A stretch of 64,000 bases of DNA from Coffea arabica (taxonomy: Eukaryota; Streptophyta; Magnoliopsida; Gentianales; Rubiaceae). The notes beneath the pieces were generated by a model, which saw only the letters and a program-made list of their open reading frames with translations, had not been told where the DNA came from and made no database searches. Below, piece after piece: positions 22,140 to 34,189 of this stretch. Every line of letters starts with the position of its first letter. Position 1 is the stretch's first letter. A program made the translations under genes and the position numbers. Where the stretch lies: contig NC_092322.1 of assembly GCF_036785885.1 (NCBI RefSeq), forward strand, positions 39,019,994-39,083,993, given 5' to 3'.

Positions 22140-23706
22140 GACAACGGAAATTGGTAGGTTGTTGTATGAGTTTTGTTGCAATGAAATGGAACTGCCCATT
22201 GGTAATCTGCATTTTCATAAATGTTAGTGTTGTTCTGGTATTTCCACTAGGTGTAAGAAAAATAAAGTGCTGAAAAATGAACAGCAAGTGATATACCAAA
22301 CAAAAAATGGTTTATCACTTGATGAAAAATTTCACATAACATTAACCTGATTGCCAAGAACTTCTTTCAATAACTATAAAAATAGTAATACATAAGCCAA
22401 GTTTATGGAAAAGTAGACAAATATTTCCATCCACAACCAATCATTCTATAGTAAGGATAGTTGCAGACATCATTACGACTAGATGTAATATTCCAAAACG
22501 AACGTGTAACTACGGCTAGGCAAATATTAGGCAAGTAATTAAGTCTGGATAGCTTTTGATCTCTTTGCCTTTAATTTCTGTAGGACATCAGTAACAGTTG
22601 GAGCTCTAACTCTTTTTGCTAGTGCAGTGGTGCCATCAGCCTTGTTACCCCCATTAGTATTTGTACCATCCACAGGCTGCAATTAAAATAAAAAGAGAAC
22701 TTAGATGTTTACCAACACAATTATGTTTTTATGTAACTCATTAAATCCAATGTAAAAGTCATACTTGTAATACAAATTGTTTACTATGTGTAGCTTTGGC
22801 CAAACTAGCAACTGTTGGTTGAGTGTACACCTTCCTAGCCTTTTTGCTGGTCTTTGTAGCACTTCGGGTCGCAGCAGCTCCTTCACTAGTTAGCTATGGT
22901 TCAATAGATGACTTAGCAATTGGTTGTGATTGAATGGATTCAGCTGCACTTGCTTCAGGTGCCTACAAATGCCATTTAACATTATTAATACATACAGATG
23001 CTATAACAATGACATTTAAGTGTACAAGGAAATATTACCTTATAAAATTTGGAGTTAGGGTGAATAGGATTCTTGCACGTCCGTGAGTTATGATTTGGCT
23101 GAAAACATCTTTTGCAATGTACTACAAGACCCTTTCCAGTTGATACTTGACCCTTCTTAGGCTCATCTTATGCTCTTTGGCGCAGTTTCTTTGGTTTACC
23201 ATGCATTCTCCTAACTGCAGGGGGATTTAGGGTCTCTTCTTCACATGTTATCCAATAAATATAGGTAATCTACACACTTCTATCATAACACATGCATGGG
23301 CACAAGGATAACCTGTTAATTGAAAATATCCACAGGTACATGCACTACAACAAAAATGACCTTTTCTGACATGCCTATAAGGACACTTGCTGGTTTGTAT
23401 CATTATAGCACTCCTATCATAACACTTATTAGCAATTCAATAATATATACTCTAATTTTTTTTTATTTTATCAGATATAAAAATAATAATGTGCTTTTAG
23501 ACTACCTAAGATGACACTTAAGAAAATGTGAGATGTACCAAAAAAAAAAAAAGACACAAAACGGCATCGTTTGATTTTGGCGGAAGATTCATTTGCTCTA
23601 AATCACTCAAAATTTTCATTCTAACGGCCAAAACACCTGGTCAAAACACTTACCCAAAATTTTCATTTTCCCGCTCCACCATTTCCAGCCCCCCTCCCCC
23701 TCTCTC

Positions 23707-24097
<391 letters not shown>

Positions 24098-24285
24098 GTA
24101 ATACATACTAGTAAAATGTGACTATTTTGTTATGGATTTGTTGTCCATAACTTGTTCGATAAAATGTCAAGTAGAATGCAAACCTTTGGTGAGGTGCAGA
24201 CCTAGGTGGTGTTTGGGTCGTCTGTTTATGTTTCTTTGGTTACTTATGAATTTCAACCTTTTTTGCAGAGTGAAATTCTGATAAA

Positions 24286-24391
24286 ATGGTGCACAGACTA
24301 TTGAGAGACGCTGAAGCAGATGGATGGGAAACGATCCGACTTCCCTATCATATGCGAGTTTTGCCTCGGCGACAGCCCTTATGTTCGAATG
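24286..24391 (+). pseudogene. Captured first exon of an RBM22/SLT11-like splicing factor
   Basis: ATG 24286 opens MVHRLLRDAEADGWE. After one extra A (near 24329-24332) the frame changes and reads ERSDFPIICEFCLGDSPYVRM up to a GT splice donor at 24392. This is the N-terminus of the RBM22/SLT11 (Ecm2-like) family of spliceosome-associated zinc-finger RRM proteins, where these two parts are continuous, including the first Cys pair of the zinc finger (CEFCLG). The single-base insertion breaks the frame. The rest of the gene (zinc finger remainder, RRM) is absent. A possible splice acceptor (TTGCAG/AG) just upstream at 24266-24271 suggests part of the 5' leader was carried along. Confidence 0.75.
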
Positions 24392-25620
24392 GTAATGTTT
24401 CTGTTGTTACCCGCCCTCTCAGCTTTATAGCTTTTCTGGGTTAATTAGGGCTTTTTTTTTCCTTTTCTCCAATTTGGTGTTTTGTGAAGTAAATTGATAG
24501 TCTTCAGATGTTTTAGTTTAATTAAGGCAACATGAAGTTCAAATCTTGCTTGACAGCGTTTTAACTTTCTTTATGAATTTGATTACTGGATTTATATAAG
24601 TATTTTGTAGTATATGCATTGGAAGTTTGGCAATATTCGTTAGCCCAATGTCTGTTATAAGTTTGGGATCTGGGGGTGGGCGGTGTGGGAGATGAGGAAT
24701 TAAACATAACATTTATCTTGGATATGTCAGGTTTCCATTTAGCTGCAAAGTTAGTATCCTGTGAAATTTGTTCTCAGTTACGTTTATTCTTGGTATATGC
24801 TACGGGCTAATTATGAATCGAATGCTCGGCTTATAATTAGTCATAGCATAGCTGTATGTCATATAAACATCAAACAAACTATGGATTGCTAGTTTACATT
24901 TTTTATTGTGAAGGGAAAATTGACTCTAGATGGGTAGCGGAAATACGTTGTAGTTAGAATTTTGCAAGTGTGAAAGAAAGAAGGTGATTAACTCTAGTAA
25001 GCTAGTAAAAACAGAGACTTTGGCTGGGATAAAGGTGGGTGCTAGATGAGTAGATGTTCAAAATATATACTGTGACTCACAACCTCAAAACAAGATTTTT
25101 AATTGACCTCTTTGAGTGATGTTATTGGCTGCGGCTGGCTTAATTTCGTCCATCTCTTCACCACTCCCCTCTTTTTTCTCTGTATGTATCTTTCCTTTAG
25201 CTGCTCTAATGACCTTAATTGTAAAGGTGGTTCACGTAGTTCGGATTCAGCAATCTAATTGATTGTACTATGAGGAATAATTCTATACCACATTTCTTAA
25301 ACCTTTTATGCAGCCATCTCAGTTATATAATGATCGTATGTCTGATTTTTAGAACATCTGGACTGACTATTGTCAATGTTGTCAATTTGCATTCTAAATG
25401 AGGTGATCTCTTGAAGGGAAGTGCTAGCTTTTAGGCCACCATAATGAAGCTTGAAAAAATGTAGAATCATAGTAGGCATCAGGATTCTTTGTTATTTGAT
25501 TGTTGCCTATGAACATTTTGTGTGCTTCCAGTTAATTGATCTTTAGGAGAGTCATTCTAGATTTATTGTCCCATAACAATCTTTAGCTAATATATTACTG
25601 GTTTTCTTTTGGGTTGGCAG

Positions 25621-26204
25621 ACCACACTTTTGGATTACATCAGGAAAAGCAAGGTATGAATCGATTATTTTTATTGATGTTCACATTGAGGAAAAGCAAG
25701 GTACCTTATTCTGTCTTATGTTATGATACTTGAATAGCTGGGAACTAAATCTTAGACAACCTACTGTAGGTGGCAGCATCTGAAGCAGGTGGAATTACTC
25801 AAGGCATGGGGGCATACAAGGTACAAGTACATTTTGATGGCAAGCCACAGACTTGTGTTTTCCTTGACACCCTGGACATGAGGTAATTAATGATGTAGCA
25901 CTGGTTCTAACTTTTAACTGCTTATTCATGCAAGTTTTTTTTCTTTTTTTTAAATTTTTATGTCAAATGCTCTTCTTGGAGATTTTGCAGACATATCTTA
26001 AAAGGCCTTTGTCAAGATGAATTATCTAACATAACTGTAAAAATGGTTGGATAGGGATTTCGAGCAATGAGAGCTCGTGGAGCCAGAGTAATAGACATTG
26101 TTGTTATTGTAGTTGCTACTGATGATGGAATTCGACCTCAAACAGAAGAGGCCATTGCTCATGCCAAAGCAGCTGGAGTGCGAATTGTTATTGCTATAAA
26201 CAAA
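25621..26204 (+). pseudogene. Captured GTPase-domain exons of translation initiation factor IF-2
   Basis: Three exons with proper AG/GT borders. 25621-25653 reads TTLLDYIRKSK (just after the P-loop GHVDHGK, which is missing). 25770-25882 starts [18 protein letters not shown]. 26055-26204 reads from GFRAMRARG to VIAINK, including [20 protein letters not shown] and the start of the NKxD motif. In exon 2 the G3 motif DTPGHE has lost one base (GACACCCTGGACATGAG), which frameshifts it. These are conserved signatures of bacterial-type IF-2, in plants the nuclear-encoded chloroplast or mitochondrial factor. Only part of the G domain is present, so it is non-functional. Confidence 0.88.
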
Positions 26205-27200
26205 GTGCGCTTACATTTATTCTGAGATTTTCCACTGTGTGTTGGCTTGTATATCATTTAGTCTTATTTGCATTCTGCTTTTGCTGTATGAAACATGATG
26301 ACAAATCTCCTCTTGCTTATGGGAGTTGGCATTTTCAGTTCTCATAATCACAGTACTGCTAAAGTTTGATGTTTCTAGATTTTTGCGTCATAGCATATTA
26401 TCTTATATGCATTCTGTTCTTTGGGATAATTTTAAAAGTCCTTTGGGTTTCTAATTGACGGAATGTATAGCAGGGAGCATTGCCTGCAGGTTGCTTCTAT
26501 CTCAAAAAAAAAAAAAAACTCCTGACAATTAAAAGTGTCAGCATAGAATTCGATATTCTAATGTTGTACTATACCTATCCTGACACTTTCAATTATCAAG
26601 AAAAGGGATTTTTGTTGGCAAATGGGATGTTATAACAGCATAGTTTTCCTGACATGTTGAATAGTATGAGTCTATCCCCACATTGGAAGGGACAACACTC
26701 GCCCTAGGTATGAGGATAGATAAAGTATCAGGTTAGATTATCTATACTGACACTTTTAAATGTCATTAAAGGCAATTTTTGTTGTAGTGATGTCCCATTC
26801 ATGCAAATCTACTACTACATATTTTCTCGGACCATAGTCAACCTCATACTTGTGACCCCGTCCCAGGTTGCAACAAATGTCCTACTCAATCTCTGATTCT
26901 TGTCAATCTTTTCTGCTATATTAGGACAGATTTCTCCTTGAAACTTTTGCATTCCAGATCTCTTCGTTTGAATTCTCTGCATCAATCTCCTCCTTATCCA
27001 TTCAAGCATCCTAGTGATAGGTAACTCTCTTGCTTCTAATATAGAGTCGTTGAATGACTCATTTAGGTTGTTTACCAGAATGTCACATTTACTACTTCCT
27101 CTAAAATGTGATCTACTCCAAAGAGTTGGTGGAGTTCTGCTCAACCATTCAGCAGCATCTTTGTTTGCCTTTTCTAGGTCTTTCATTGCCACTTTCCCTT

Positions 27201-27406
27201 AGACCATGTCATGGGACTTGATAGCAGGTCAATCAATTGTTCAACTGTATATCTTGGATTAACTTTGTTAAGTATTTAGTTGTTTCCAAATTGTTCTTCC
27301 CTGGCTATGTTTGAGTTAGATGCTATGCCAACATGTTTGCTGATAGGGAATTGCCCTTTTGAAATTGTGTTACTTCCTCTGTTATAATATACATTGATCT
27401 TCTCAG
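27201..27406. other. Boundary between MULE and IPK1 relics
   Basis: No MULE terminus, no IPK1 exon and no TSD were recognised here, so how the two relics were joined is unclear. Confidence 0.4.
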
Positions 27407-28755
27407 GTACACTTAAAGAAGAATATAGTTTATGTGTGGAGATCAAGGTAATTCAATAAGTAAGTTTATGTGACGTCCTTTTTTTTCATGGCATTATCTA
27501 TTCTTTGTGTCAAATGAAGTAATACATTTGTTTCTACAAAGCAGCTGAAATGTGGATTTCTTCCAACTTCAAAGTTTATTGAAGAAGGAAATGCAATGAA
27601 AAGGAGTGTCACTCGTTTGAAGATGTATCAGGCTCTAAAGTTACATGATAGGACGGTAAGCTTTGAATGATCTGGTATTTCAATCCTGAAATGAAGATGT
27701 GATGCATTACAATCTCTTAATTTAGTGTCATTGAGGGATGGCGTTTCCACCTCTGCTTGTTTTCTTTGGAGTGTCAACTTTTCTGCATGTTGTAGCAATA
27801 AGTCAACATAATTGTAGCCTATCTTTTTCCTCTTGCATATAATGCATCAGATATTAGAAATTAGCGACTATGACCCACTAGACATGTTTTCTGGAGCTAA
27901 AGATAGAGTACACAAAGTGATCAAGGCCTTGTATAATACTTCACAGATCAACTTTGGGGTTTTCTTGAATGGTTCCCTTGTATTTGGGGGCTTAGATGGT
28001 GGAACTATTAGATGGTGGAACTAAAAGTACCAATTACATGGTTGGTCAAGATATTGAAGATGCACTTAAGCATGTCATTATGGCTGACAATGGTATGCTC
28101 ACAGAGAAATTGCTAGAGCTCATCACTGAGGCACTTTTGAGATCGGGATTGTTGGATCAACTTCTTGAAGTCTAGAAACTTGGTGTAATCGATATTGAAC
28201 GGGTCACTCATGCATATTATGACATTGTTTCTCAACCTTGTTTGGTATGTAGAGAGATTGATGGGGATGAATTTTCAAAAGGATATTCAATGCCACTGGA
28301 TGAAAGCTTGAAGATTGTTAAGAGACTATTTAATTGCTGCAACTGCAAAAGATTTGGGTGTGATGCTTAGTTTCCAACCCAAAAAAGAGGGGATGTGAAT
28401 TCTCCATATGATCTTCTCTTCCTGGAATCAACAAACCAAAGTTTTAACTACAAGGTGCAAAAGAATATTAATTTTCTGCCCATGCTTACCACAAATGATG
28501 CATTTTTTGGAGTTTCTCATTACAGCCATGTTCCCTGTATTTATTGCTTACGTTAAAGTTCTTTATATAGTTTTGTACTTGGAATAAATTTGGACCATAA
28601 ATCTGAATTGAAATGCTTTTGTTTACAATCATACAGTCTGGACTTGCACTGGTATAAGCATGCAAAAAAGTATATGTTTTTTTTTTTTTTGCATATTTGG
28701 ATTCTATAGGAATCTTATTCTGGTATCACCTGGATTTGTAATCATCATTGAAGAT

Positions 28756-28983
28756 TGTTGGAGATGTGCACATGTGCCTTAGTCTGCAGAACAAGTCTTT
28801 AGGAATGTTTTGTTTGTTGCTTGTTTTTAGGAAATCAGTTGCATATGTTTAGGAGCGGTTATGATGTAGTGGGTTATGCTTTGAGGTCATGTGAACATGG
28901 TTGTTATGATTTTTTTCTTATATATACATTCAGCAATAAAGAAGTAGATGTAGACTTCCCAAATACATCAAAATCTAACAACA
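28756..28983 (+). repeat. 5' LTR of the Copia element
   Basis: Begins TGTTGGAG and ends AACAACA. Compared by eye with the 3' LTR, differences are at the third base, in TGTGCCTTAG/TGTGCGTTAG and in TATATATAC/TATATTTAC. Confidence 0.95.
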
Positions 28984-29026
28984 AATTGGCATCAGAGCTT
29001 TCATCTTGAGGGACCTGTAAGATCGA

Positions 29027-32000
29027 GTGATACAAACAAAAACTTTCAGAATGGAGGCTGATACTCAATCATTCTTCAATGATGTTGATCCACTAGTCTG
29101 TGATAGCCAAAATTATCAAGCATGGGCTATTAGGATGACAGTCCACCTTGAGGCATTGGATCTTTGGGAGGTTGTAGAAGAAGATTATGATGTACCACCG
29201 CTGCCAGCAAATCCCACGGTGGCACAAATGAAGAATCATAAGGAGAGAAAAACAAGGAAGTCAAAGGCTAAAGCATGTCTTTTCTCTGCCGTTTCAAGCA
29301 CCATATTTACCAGGATCATGAACCTAGAATCAGCCAAAGACATATGGGACTACCTCAAGAAAGAGTACCAGGGCAATGAAAGAACCAAGAACATGCAAGT
29401 GCTCAACTTAATCAGAGAGTTCGAGATGGTGAAGATGAAGGAGTCAGAAACGATCAAAGACTACTCCGATAAGCTACTAGGCATTGTTAACAAGGTAAAA
29501 CTGCTAGGTAAGGACTTTTCTGATGAGAGAATCATCCAAAAAATTCTTGTCACTTTACCTGAGAAATATGAGTCTAAAATTTCTTCTTTGGAAGAGTCTA
29601 AAGATCTGTCAAGCATATCCTTGGCAGAGTTGGTGAATGCTTTGCAGGCTCTAGAGCAAAGAAGAATGATAAGGAAAGAAGAAATTGTAGAGGGTGCATT
29701 CAAAGCCAAATCAGAAAGTTCTAGAGGAGGCAAAGACAAGAAAATTACGGAGAGAAAGAAGAGCAGCAAGTCCAGCAATGCCAACAAAAATGATGCAAGT
29801 TCACCTTGCCCATATTGCAAGAAGTCGAATCATATGCCAAAAAGGTGCTGGTGGAGGCCTGATATCAAGTGCAGAAAGTGTGGCAATATGGGGCACATGG
29901 AGAGAGTCTGCAAATCGCAACAGCTTGAAACAGCAGGAGTGTCCACAGAACAACAAGAGGAAGAACAACTCTTCGTGGCTACGTGCTTTGCCACTAACAA
30001 CAGTTCAAGTGATTCCTGGTTGATAGATAGTGGCTGCACCAACCACATGACCAATGATCAAGCTCTTTTTACAGAGATTGATAAGACTCTCATTTCCAAA
30101 GTAAAAATTGGAAATGGTGAGTTTATCTCAGTCAAGGGGAAAGGAACAGTTGCTATTGAAAGCTTGACAGGTTTAAAACACATCACCAATGTTTTATATG
30201 TGCCTGACATTGATCAAAACTTGCTTAGTGTTGGACAGCTTGTTGAAAAAGGCTTCAAAGTTATTTTTGAAGACAAGTGGTGCTTGATCAAGGATGCAAG
30301 GGGCAAAAATGTGTTTAAAGTGAAGATGAGAGCTAAGAGTTTCGCCTTAAATTTGATGGAGGATGAGCACGCAGCACTTGCAAGTCATGTAAGCAATGCA
30401 GAATTGTGGCACAAAAGACTTGGGCATTTCCATCATGCTGGACTCCTACATATGCAGAAAAATAACTTTGTAAAGGGTGTAGCGTTATTGGAGGATAAAC
30501 TAGCTGATTGTGTGGCTTGTCAATATGGAAAGCAAGTAAGAAAACCATTTTCTCAATCAGCCTGGAGAGCATCACACAAGCTGCAACTTGTGCACACTGA
30601 TGTTGGAGGACCTCAGGCAACTCCATCTTTGAATGGTAGTAAATACTATATTGTCTTTATGGACGATTATACTAGATTTTGCTGGATTTATTTTCTCAAA
30701 TCCAAAGCTGAGGTTCCTAATATATTTTGGAAGTTTAAAGCTTTTGTGGAGAATCAAAGTAATTGCAGGTTGCGCATAATAAGGTCGGACAATAGGAAAG
30801 AGCACAAAAATGAAGTCTTTGACAAGTTTTGTGAGGAAACAGGTATTGAACACCAACTCACAGCACCTTACACTCCACAACAGAACGGTGTGAGTGAGAG
30901 AAAAAATCGGAGCATCATGGAGATGGCGAGGTGTATGCTATATGAAAAGGAGTTACCAAAGAAGATTTGGACAAAAGCTGCAAGTACAGCAGTTTTCCTG
31001 TTAAACAGGCTGCCAACTAGAGCTGTACAAGGAAAAGCACCGTTTGAGGCCTGCTTCGGTTACAAACCAGATTTACAAAGTCTGAAAATTGTTGGTTGTC
31101 TCTCTTTTTCTTATGTGTCACAGGTGAAACGAGACAAACTTGATAAGAAGGCAGAAGCAGGTATTTTTGTTGGCGATAGCAGCACTTCCAAAGCTTATAG
31201 AATTTTCCAACCACAAAATGGGAGAATTATTGTAAGTCGAGACGTCAAATTTATGGAAGATAAACAATGGAGTTGGGAGGAATCATTAGAAAAGCAGGTG
31301 CCAGTATATTCACATCATCTTGATGACAATATAGATGATGTCCCAATTCGTGGCACAAGATCTCTATCTGATATCTATGAAAGAAGCAATGTTGCGGTTT
31401 TTGAACCTGCAGAATTTCAGGAAGCAGAAAAAGATGACAAATGGATTGACGCCATGAGAGAGGAGCTGCGTATGATCGAGAAGAATGACACTTGGGAGTT
31501 GGTAGACAAACCTCAAAACAGAAAGATCATTGGAGTGAAATGGGTTTACAGAACCAAATTCAATGCTGATGGTACTGTGAACAAACATAAAGCCTGATTA
31601 GTTGTGAAGGGTCAAGTTTTTGGGGTAGATTTTTCAGAAACCTTCGTTCCTGTTGCACGCTTAGACACTATCAGGATGTTGTTGGCCTTGGCTGCACAAA
31701 AAGGTTGGAAACTTTACCAGTTGGATGTAAAGTCAGCCTTTTTAAATGGTTGTCTTCAAGAAGAAATCTATGTTGAACAACCAGAGGGATTTCATGTTAA
31801 AGGATAGGAGGAGAAAGTTTACAGATTAAGGAAGGCTTTATATGGCCTTAAGTAAGCTCCCAGGGCCTGGTATAGCAGAATTGACAATTATCTTCAAAGT
31901 CTTGGATTTGTTAAAAGTTCAAGTGAAGCCACTTTATATGTGAAGAATTCAAATGCTAACTTAATTATAGTATCTGTTTATGTTGATGATCTACTTGTTA

Positions 32001-32922
32001 CAGGAAGTAATGAGAAGTTAGTGAATGAATTTAAAGCTGAGATGTTCAAAGCTTTTGAAATGACAGATCTCGGTTTATTGACCTACTTCCTAGGAATGGA
32101 GGTAAAACAAGGTCATGATGGAGTCTTCATATGTCAAAAGAAGTTCACAAAGGAAATTCTTAAGAAATTTCATATGGAAGACTACAAAGGGATCAGCACG
32201 CCAATGAATCAAAAGGAGAAGTTTAGCAAAGAAGATGGAGCAGAAAAAGTTAATGAAGGGCTATACAGGAGTCTGATCGGCTGTTTGATGTATCTCACAG
32301 CTACAAGACCAGATATAATGTTTGCAGTAAGCTTAATGTCAAGGTTTATGAATTGTGCCAGTGAAGTGCATTTTGCAGCTACTAAACGTATTTTAAGATA
32401 TGTCAAAGGTACAACAGATTATGGCATTAAGTATTCTTGTTGTCATGATTTTCGGCTCTAAGGTTTTTCTGACAGTGATTGGGCAGGTACTACTAAGGAC
32501 ATGAGAAGCACAACTGGTTTTTGTTTTAGCTTTGGTTCAGGTGTTTTCTCATGGAGTTCAAAAAGCAAGATGTGGTCGCTCAAAGTACAGCAGAGGCAGA
32601 ATTTATTGCAGCTAATGCCACGGTGAACCAAGCAATTTGGATTAGAAAATTACTTGTAGACTTGCACATGAATCAGATTGAGCCAACAGAGATTTTTGTA
32701 GATAATCAAGCTGCTATTGCAATCTCAAAGGATCCGGTTTTCCATGGGAAAACAAAGCACTTTAATATCAAGCCGTATCACTTAAGAGAAGAGCAGAGAG
32801 CTGGTGAAATCAAGCTGATTTATTGCAATACAAAGGAACAGATTGCAGATTTGCTGACCAAAGCCCTTCTAAAAGCAAGATTTGAAGAATTGAGAATCAA
32901 GTTAGGTGTTTGCAAATACTAA
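29027..32922 (+). pseudogene. Copia gag-pol polyprotein with stops and a frameshift
   Basis: Gag and integrase lie in an 856-codon frame (29027-31597; the Met at codon 9, 29051, is the likelier start). Seen: Copia gag domain (about 10-215); two zinc knuckles CPYCKKSNHMPKRC and CRKCGNMGHMERVC; protease WLIDSGCTNHM; pre-integrase HKRLGHFHH...CVAC; integrase Asp in HTDVGG, Asp in RSDNRKEH (usually RSDNGGE) and Glu in NGVSERK. RT follows with [10 protein letters not shown] and VYVDDLLV, then RNase H QSTAEAEFIAA and the KHFNIKPYHLRE end. Breaks: TGA 31595, TAG 31805, TAA 31853, TAA 32459, a missing base near 32557, and lost codons after VVKG near 31610. TGA and the first TAA fit C-to-T changes. 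Confidence 0.93.
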
Positions 32923-32937
32923 GGCCAGGAGGAGATT

Positions 32938-33165
32938 TGGTGGAGATGTGCACATGTGCGTTAGTCTGCAGAACAAGTCTTTAGGAATGTTTTGTTTGTT
33001 GCTTGTTTTTAGGAAATCAGTTGCATATGTTTAGGAGCGGTTATGATGTAGTGGGTTATGCTTTGAGGTCATGTGAACATGGTTGTTATGATTTTTTTCT
33101 TATATTTACATTCAGCAATAAAGAAGTAGATGTAGACTTCCCAAATACATCAAAATCTAACAACA
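32938..33165 (+). repeat. 3' LTR of the Copia element
   Basis: Begins TGGTGGAG directly after the polypurine tract and ends AACAACA before the TSD copy AAGAT. The same length as the 5' LTR. Confidence 0.95.
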
Positions 33166-33440
33166 AAGATTCCTGCACCACTGGCATACCGGCATATTTG
33201 CAGCATCTTCCAATCTGTCTACAGTTTGTTTTCTTAATGTCAAGTAAAGGTATTTGTGTTGCATCTTGGATTTATCATGTGATTGTAGCTCATAGACCTT
33301 CATTTTGTGCAGGTATCTTTCATTGACTTGGATATGAAACCTTTGAAAAAAAGTGGTGTATTACTATGAGTTATACCAGGCGGCAGATTGCTCGTTTCTA
33401 TGTTCAGATGATAGAAACAGAGCCTTGGCTTGAAAACAAG

Positions 33441-34189
33441 GTAAGTGATCGGAATAACCAGATTCAGATGAATCTACTCTAGTGTAATTGAAGATGCTTC
33501 TCATATTAAGGATGTTACAGGTAACTGACATTAGTTGCAGAAGTTTTTTGAGTTGTTATTTCTTAAATACTGGAAGAATTTTTTTTCCGGACTTTTTGCT
33601 ACCCCTTAACTTTTCAAGATGATGAGTAGTGACCTTGTCTTTTCAAGATAATGAGTATTGATGAGTTCTTTCTTAGAGTTGATAGCGCCGGGATCGTTGT
33701 GAACTATGCCTGACCTTTTCTGTTCTGACTTTCTCGATATAGTTATACTGTGCACAAACACTTCATCCATATCACATCTTTTAATCAAGCATGTCCTGAT
33801 TTTGAGGCTTTGTATAGTAAATTTTATTCATGGCCAAAAAAGAAATGAAAAGCAATTGTAATTGGGCAAGTATGCCCACTAAATCAATTTCCTACTTTTT
33901 GTTTTCTTTGCTGGTTTTTTGTTATTAATGCTGTTCTTTGGTTTTTATTTTTTGTTTTGTTGTGTGGGGGCTTGGTGATAGGGAAAGGTCAGGCGTGTGT
34001 GGGTGTTGGCATTGAGAAACTGTATAAAATTTGTTTGTGGCCTTGTATATGTAAAAAAGCATTTTGGCAACGTTGAGTCTGTTTCCCTGTTCTTGTAATG
34101 CTGGGCTAATCAGTTTAATCTTCTTCCTATTATGTAGTTAAGGTAGGAAAGCACCCCAAGTAAAATGCTGCCACTTAGTGTCATTTGGA
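33441..34189. other. No gene seen; IPK1 downstream sequence
   Basis: No domain was recognised on either strand. It is single copy in the window: the tandem duplication starts only at about 34190. It may include the last intron or 3' UTR of the IPK1 relic. Confidence 0.4.

Larger units (their letters stand above)
28756..33165 (+). mobile_element. Ty1/copia LTR retrotransposon, young but defective
   Basis: 4410-bp element. LTRs of exactly 228 bp (28756-28983 and 32938-33165) differ at three positions by eye. The 5-bp target duplication AAGAT is perfect (28751-28755 and 33166-33170). Primer site TGGCATCAGAGC (28987-28998) fits initiator Met tRNA with one mismatch. Polypurine tract AGGCCAGGAGGAGATT ends at 32937. 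It is inserted in an intron of the IPK1 relic, in the same orientation. Short LTRs and the gag-pol layout (protease, integrase, RT, RNase H) identify Copia; the exact lineage was not decided. Confidence 0.97.
27407..33440 (+). pseudogene. IPK1: Inositol-pentakisphosphate 2-kinase (IPK1) 3' part, broken
   Basis: Exon-like blocks with AG/GT borders: about 27407-27447 (ends CVEIK), 27545-27655 (CGFLPTSKFIEEGNAMKRSV), 27851-28454 (YDPLDMFSGAKDRVHK, VFLNGSLVFGG, later AYYDIVSQPCLVC) and 33313-33440 (VSFIDLDMKPLKK, ETEPWLENK). These are signatures of plant IPK1, which makes phytate (InsP6) from InsP5. It is dead: a 16-bp tandem duplication (27992-28023), a TAG codon (28173-28175), one-base frameshifts near 28322 and 33350, and no N-terminal ATP-binding half. 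The intron 28455-33312 contains a Copia element. Whether the 5' half was lost by deletion or never copied cannot be told. Confidence 0.85.

Noticed and set aside
28821..29009. Small ORF in the Copia LTR, repeated at 33003
   Set aside because: Translation of the LTR itself; duplicate by structure.
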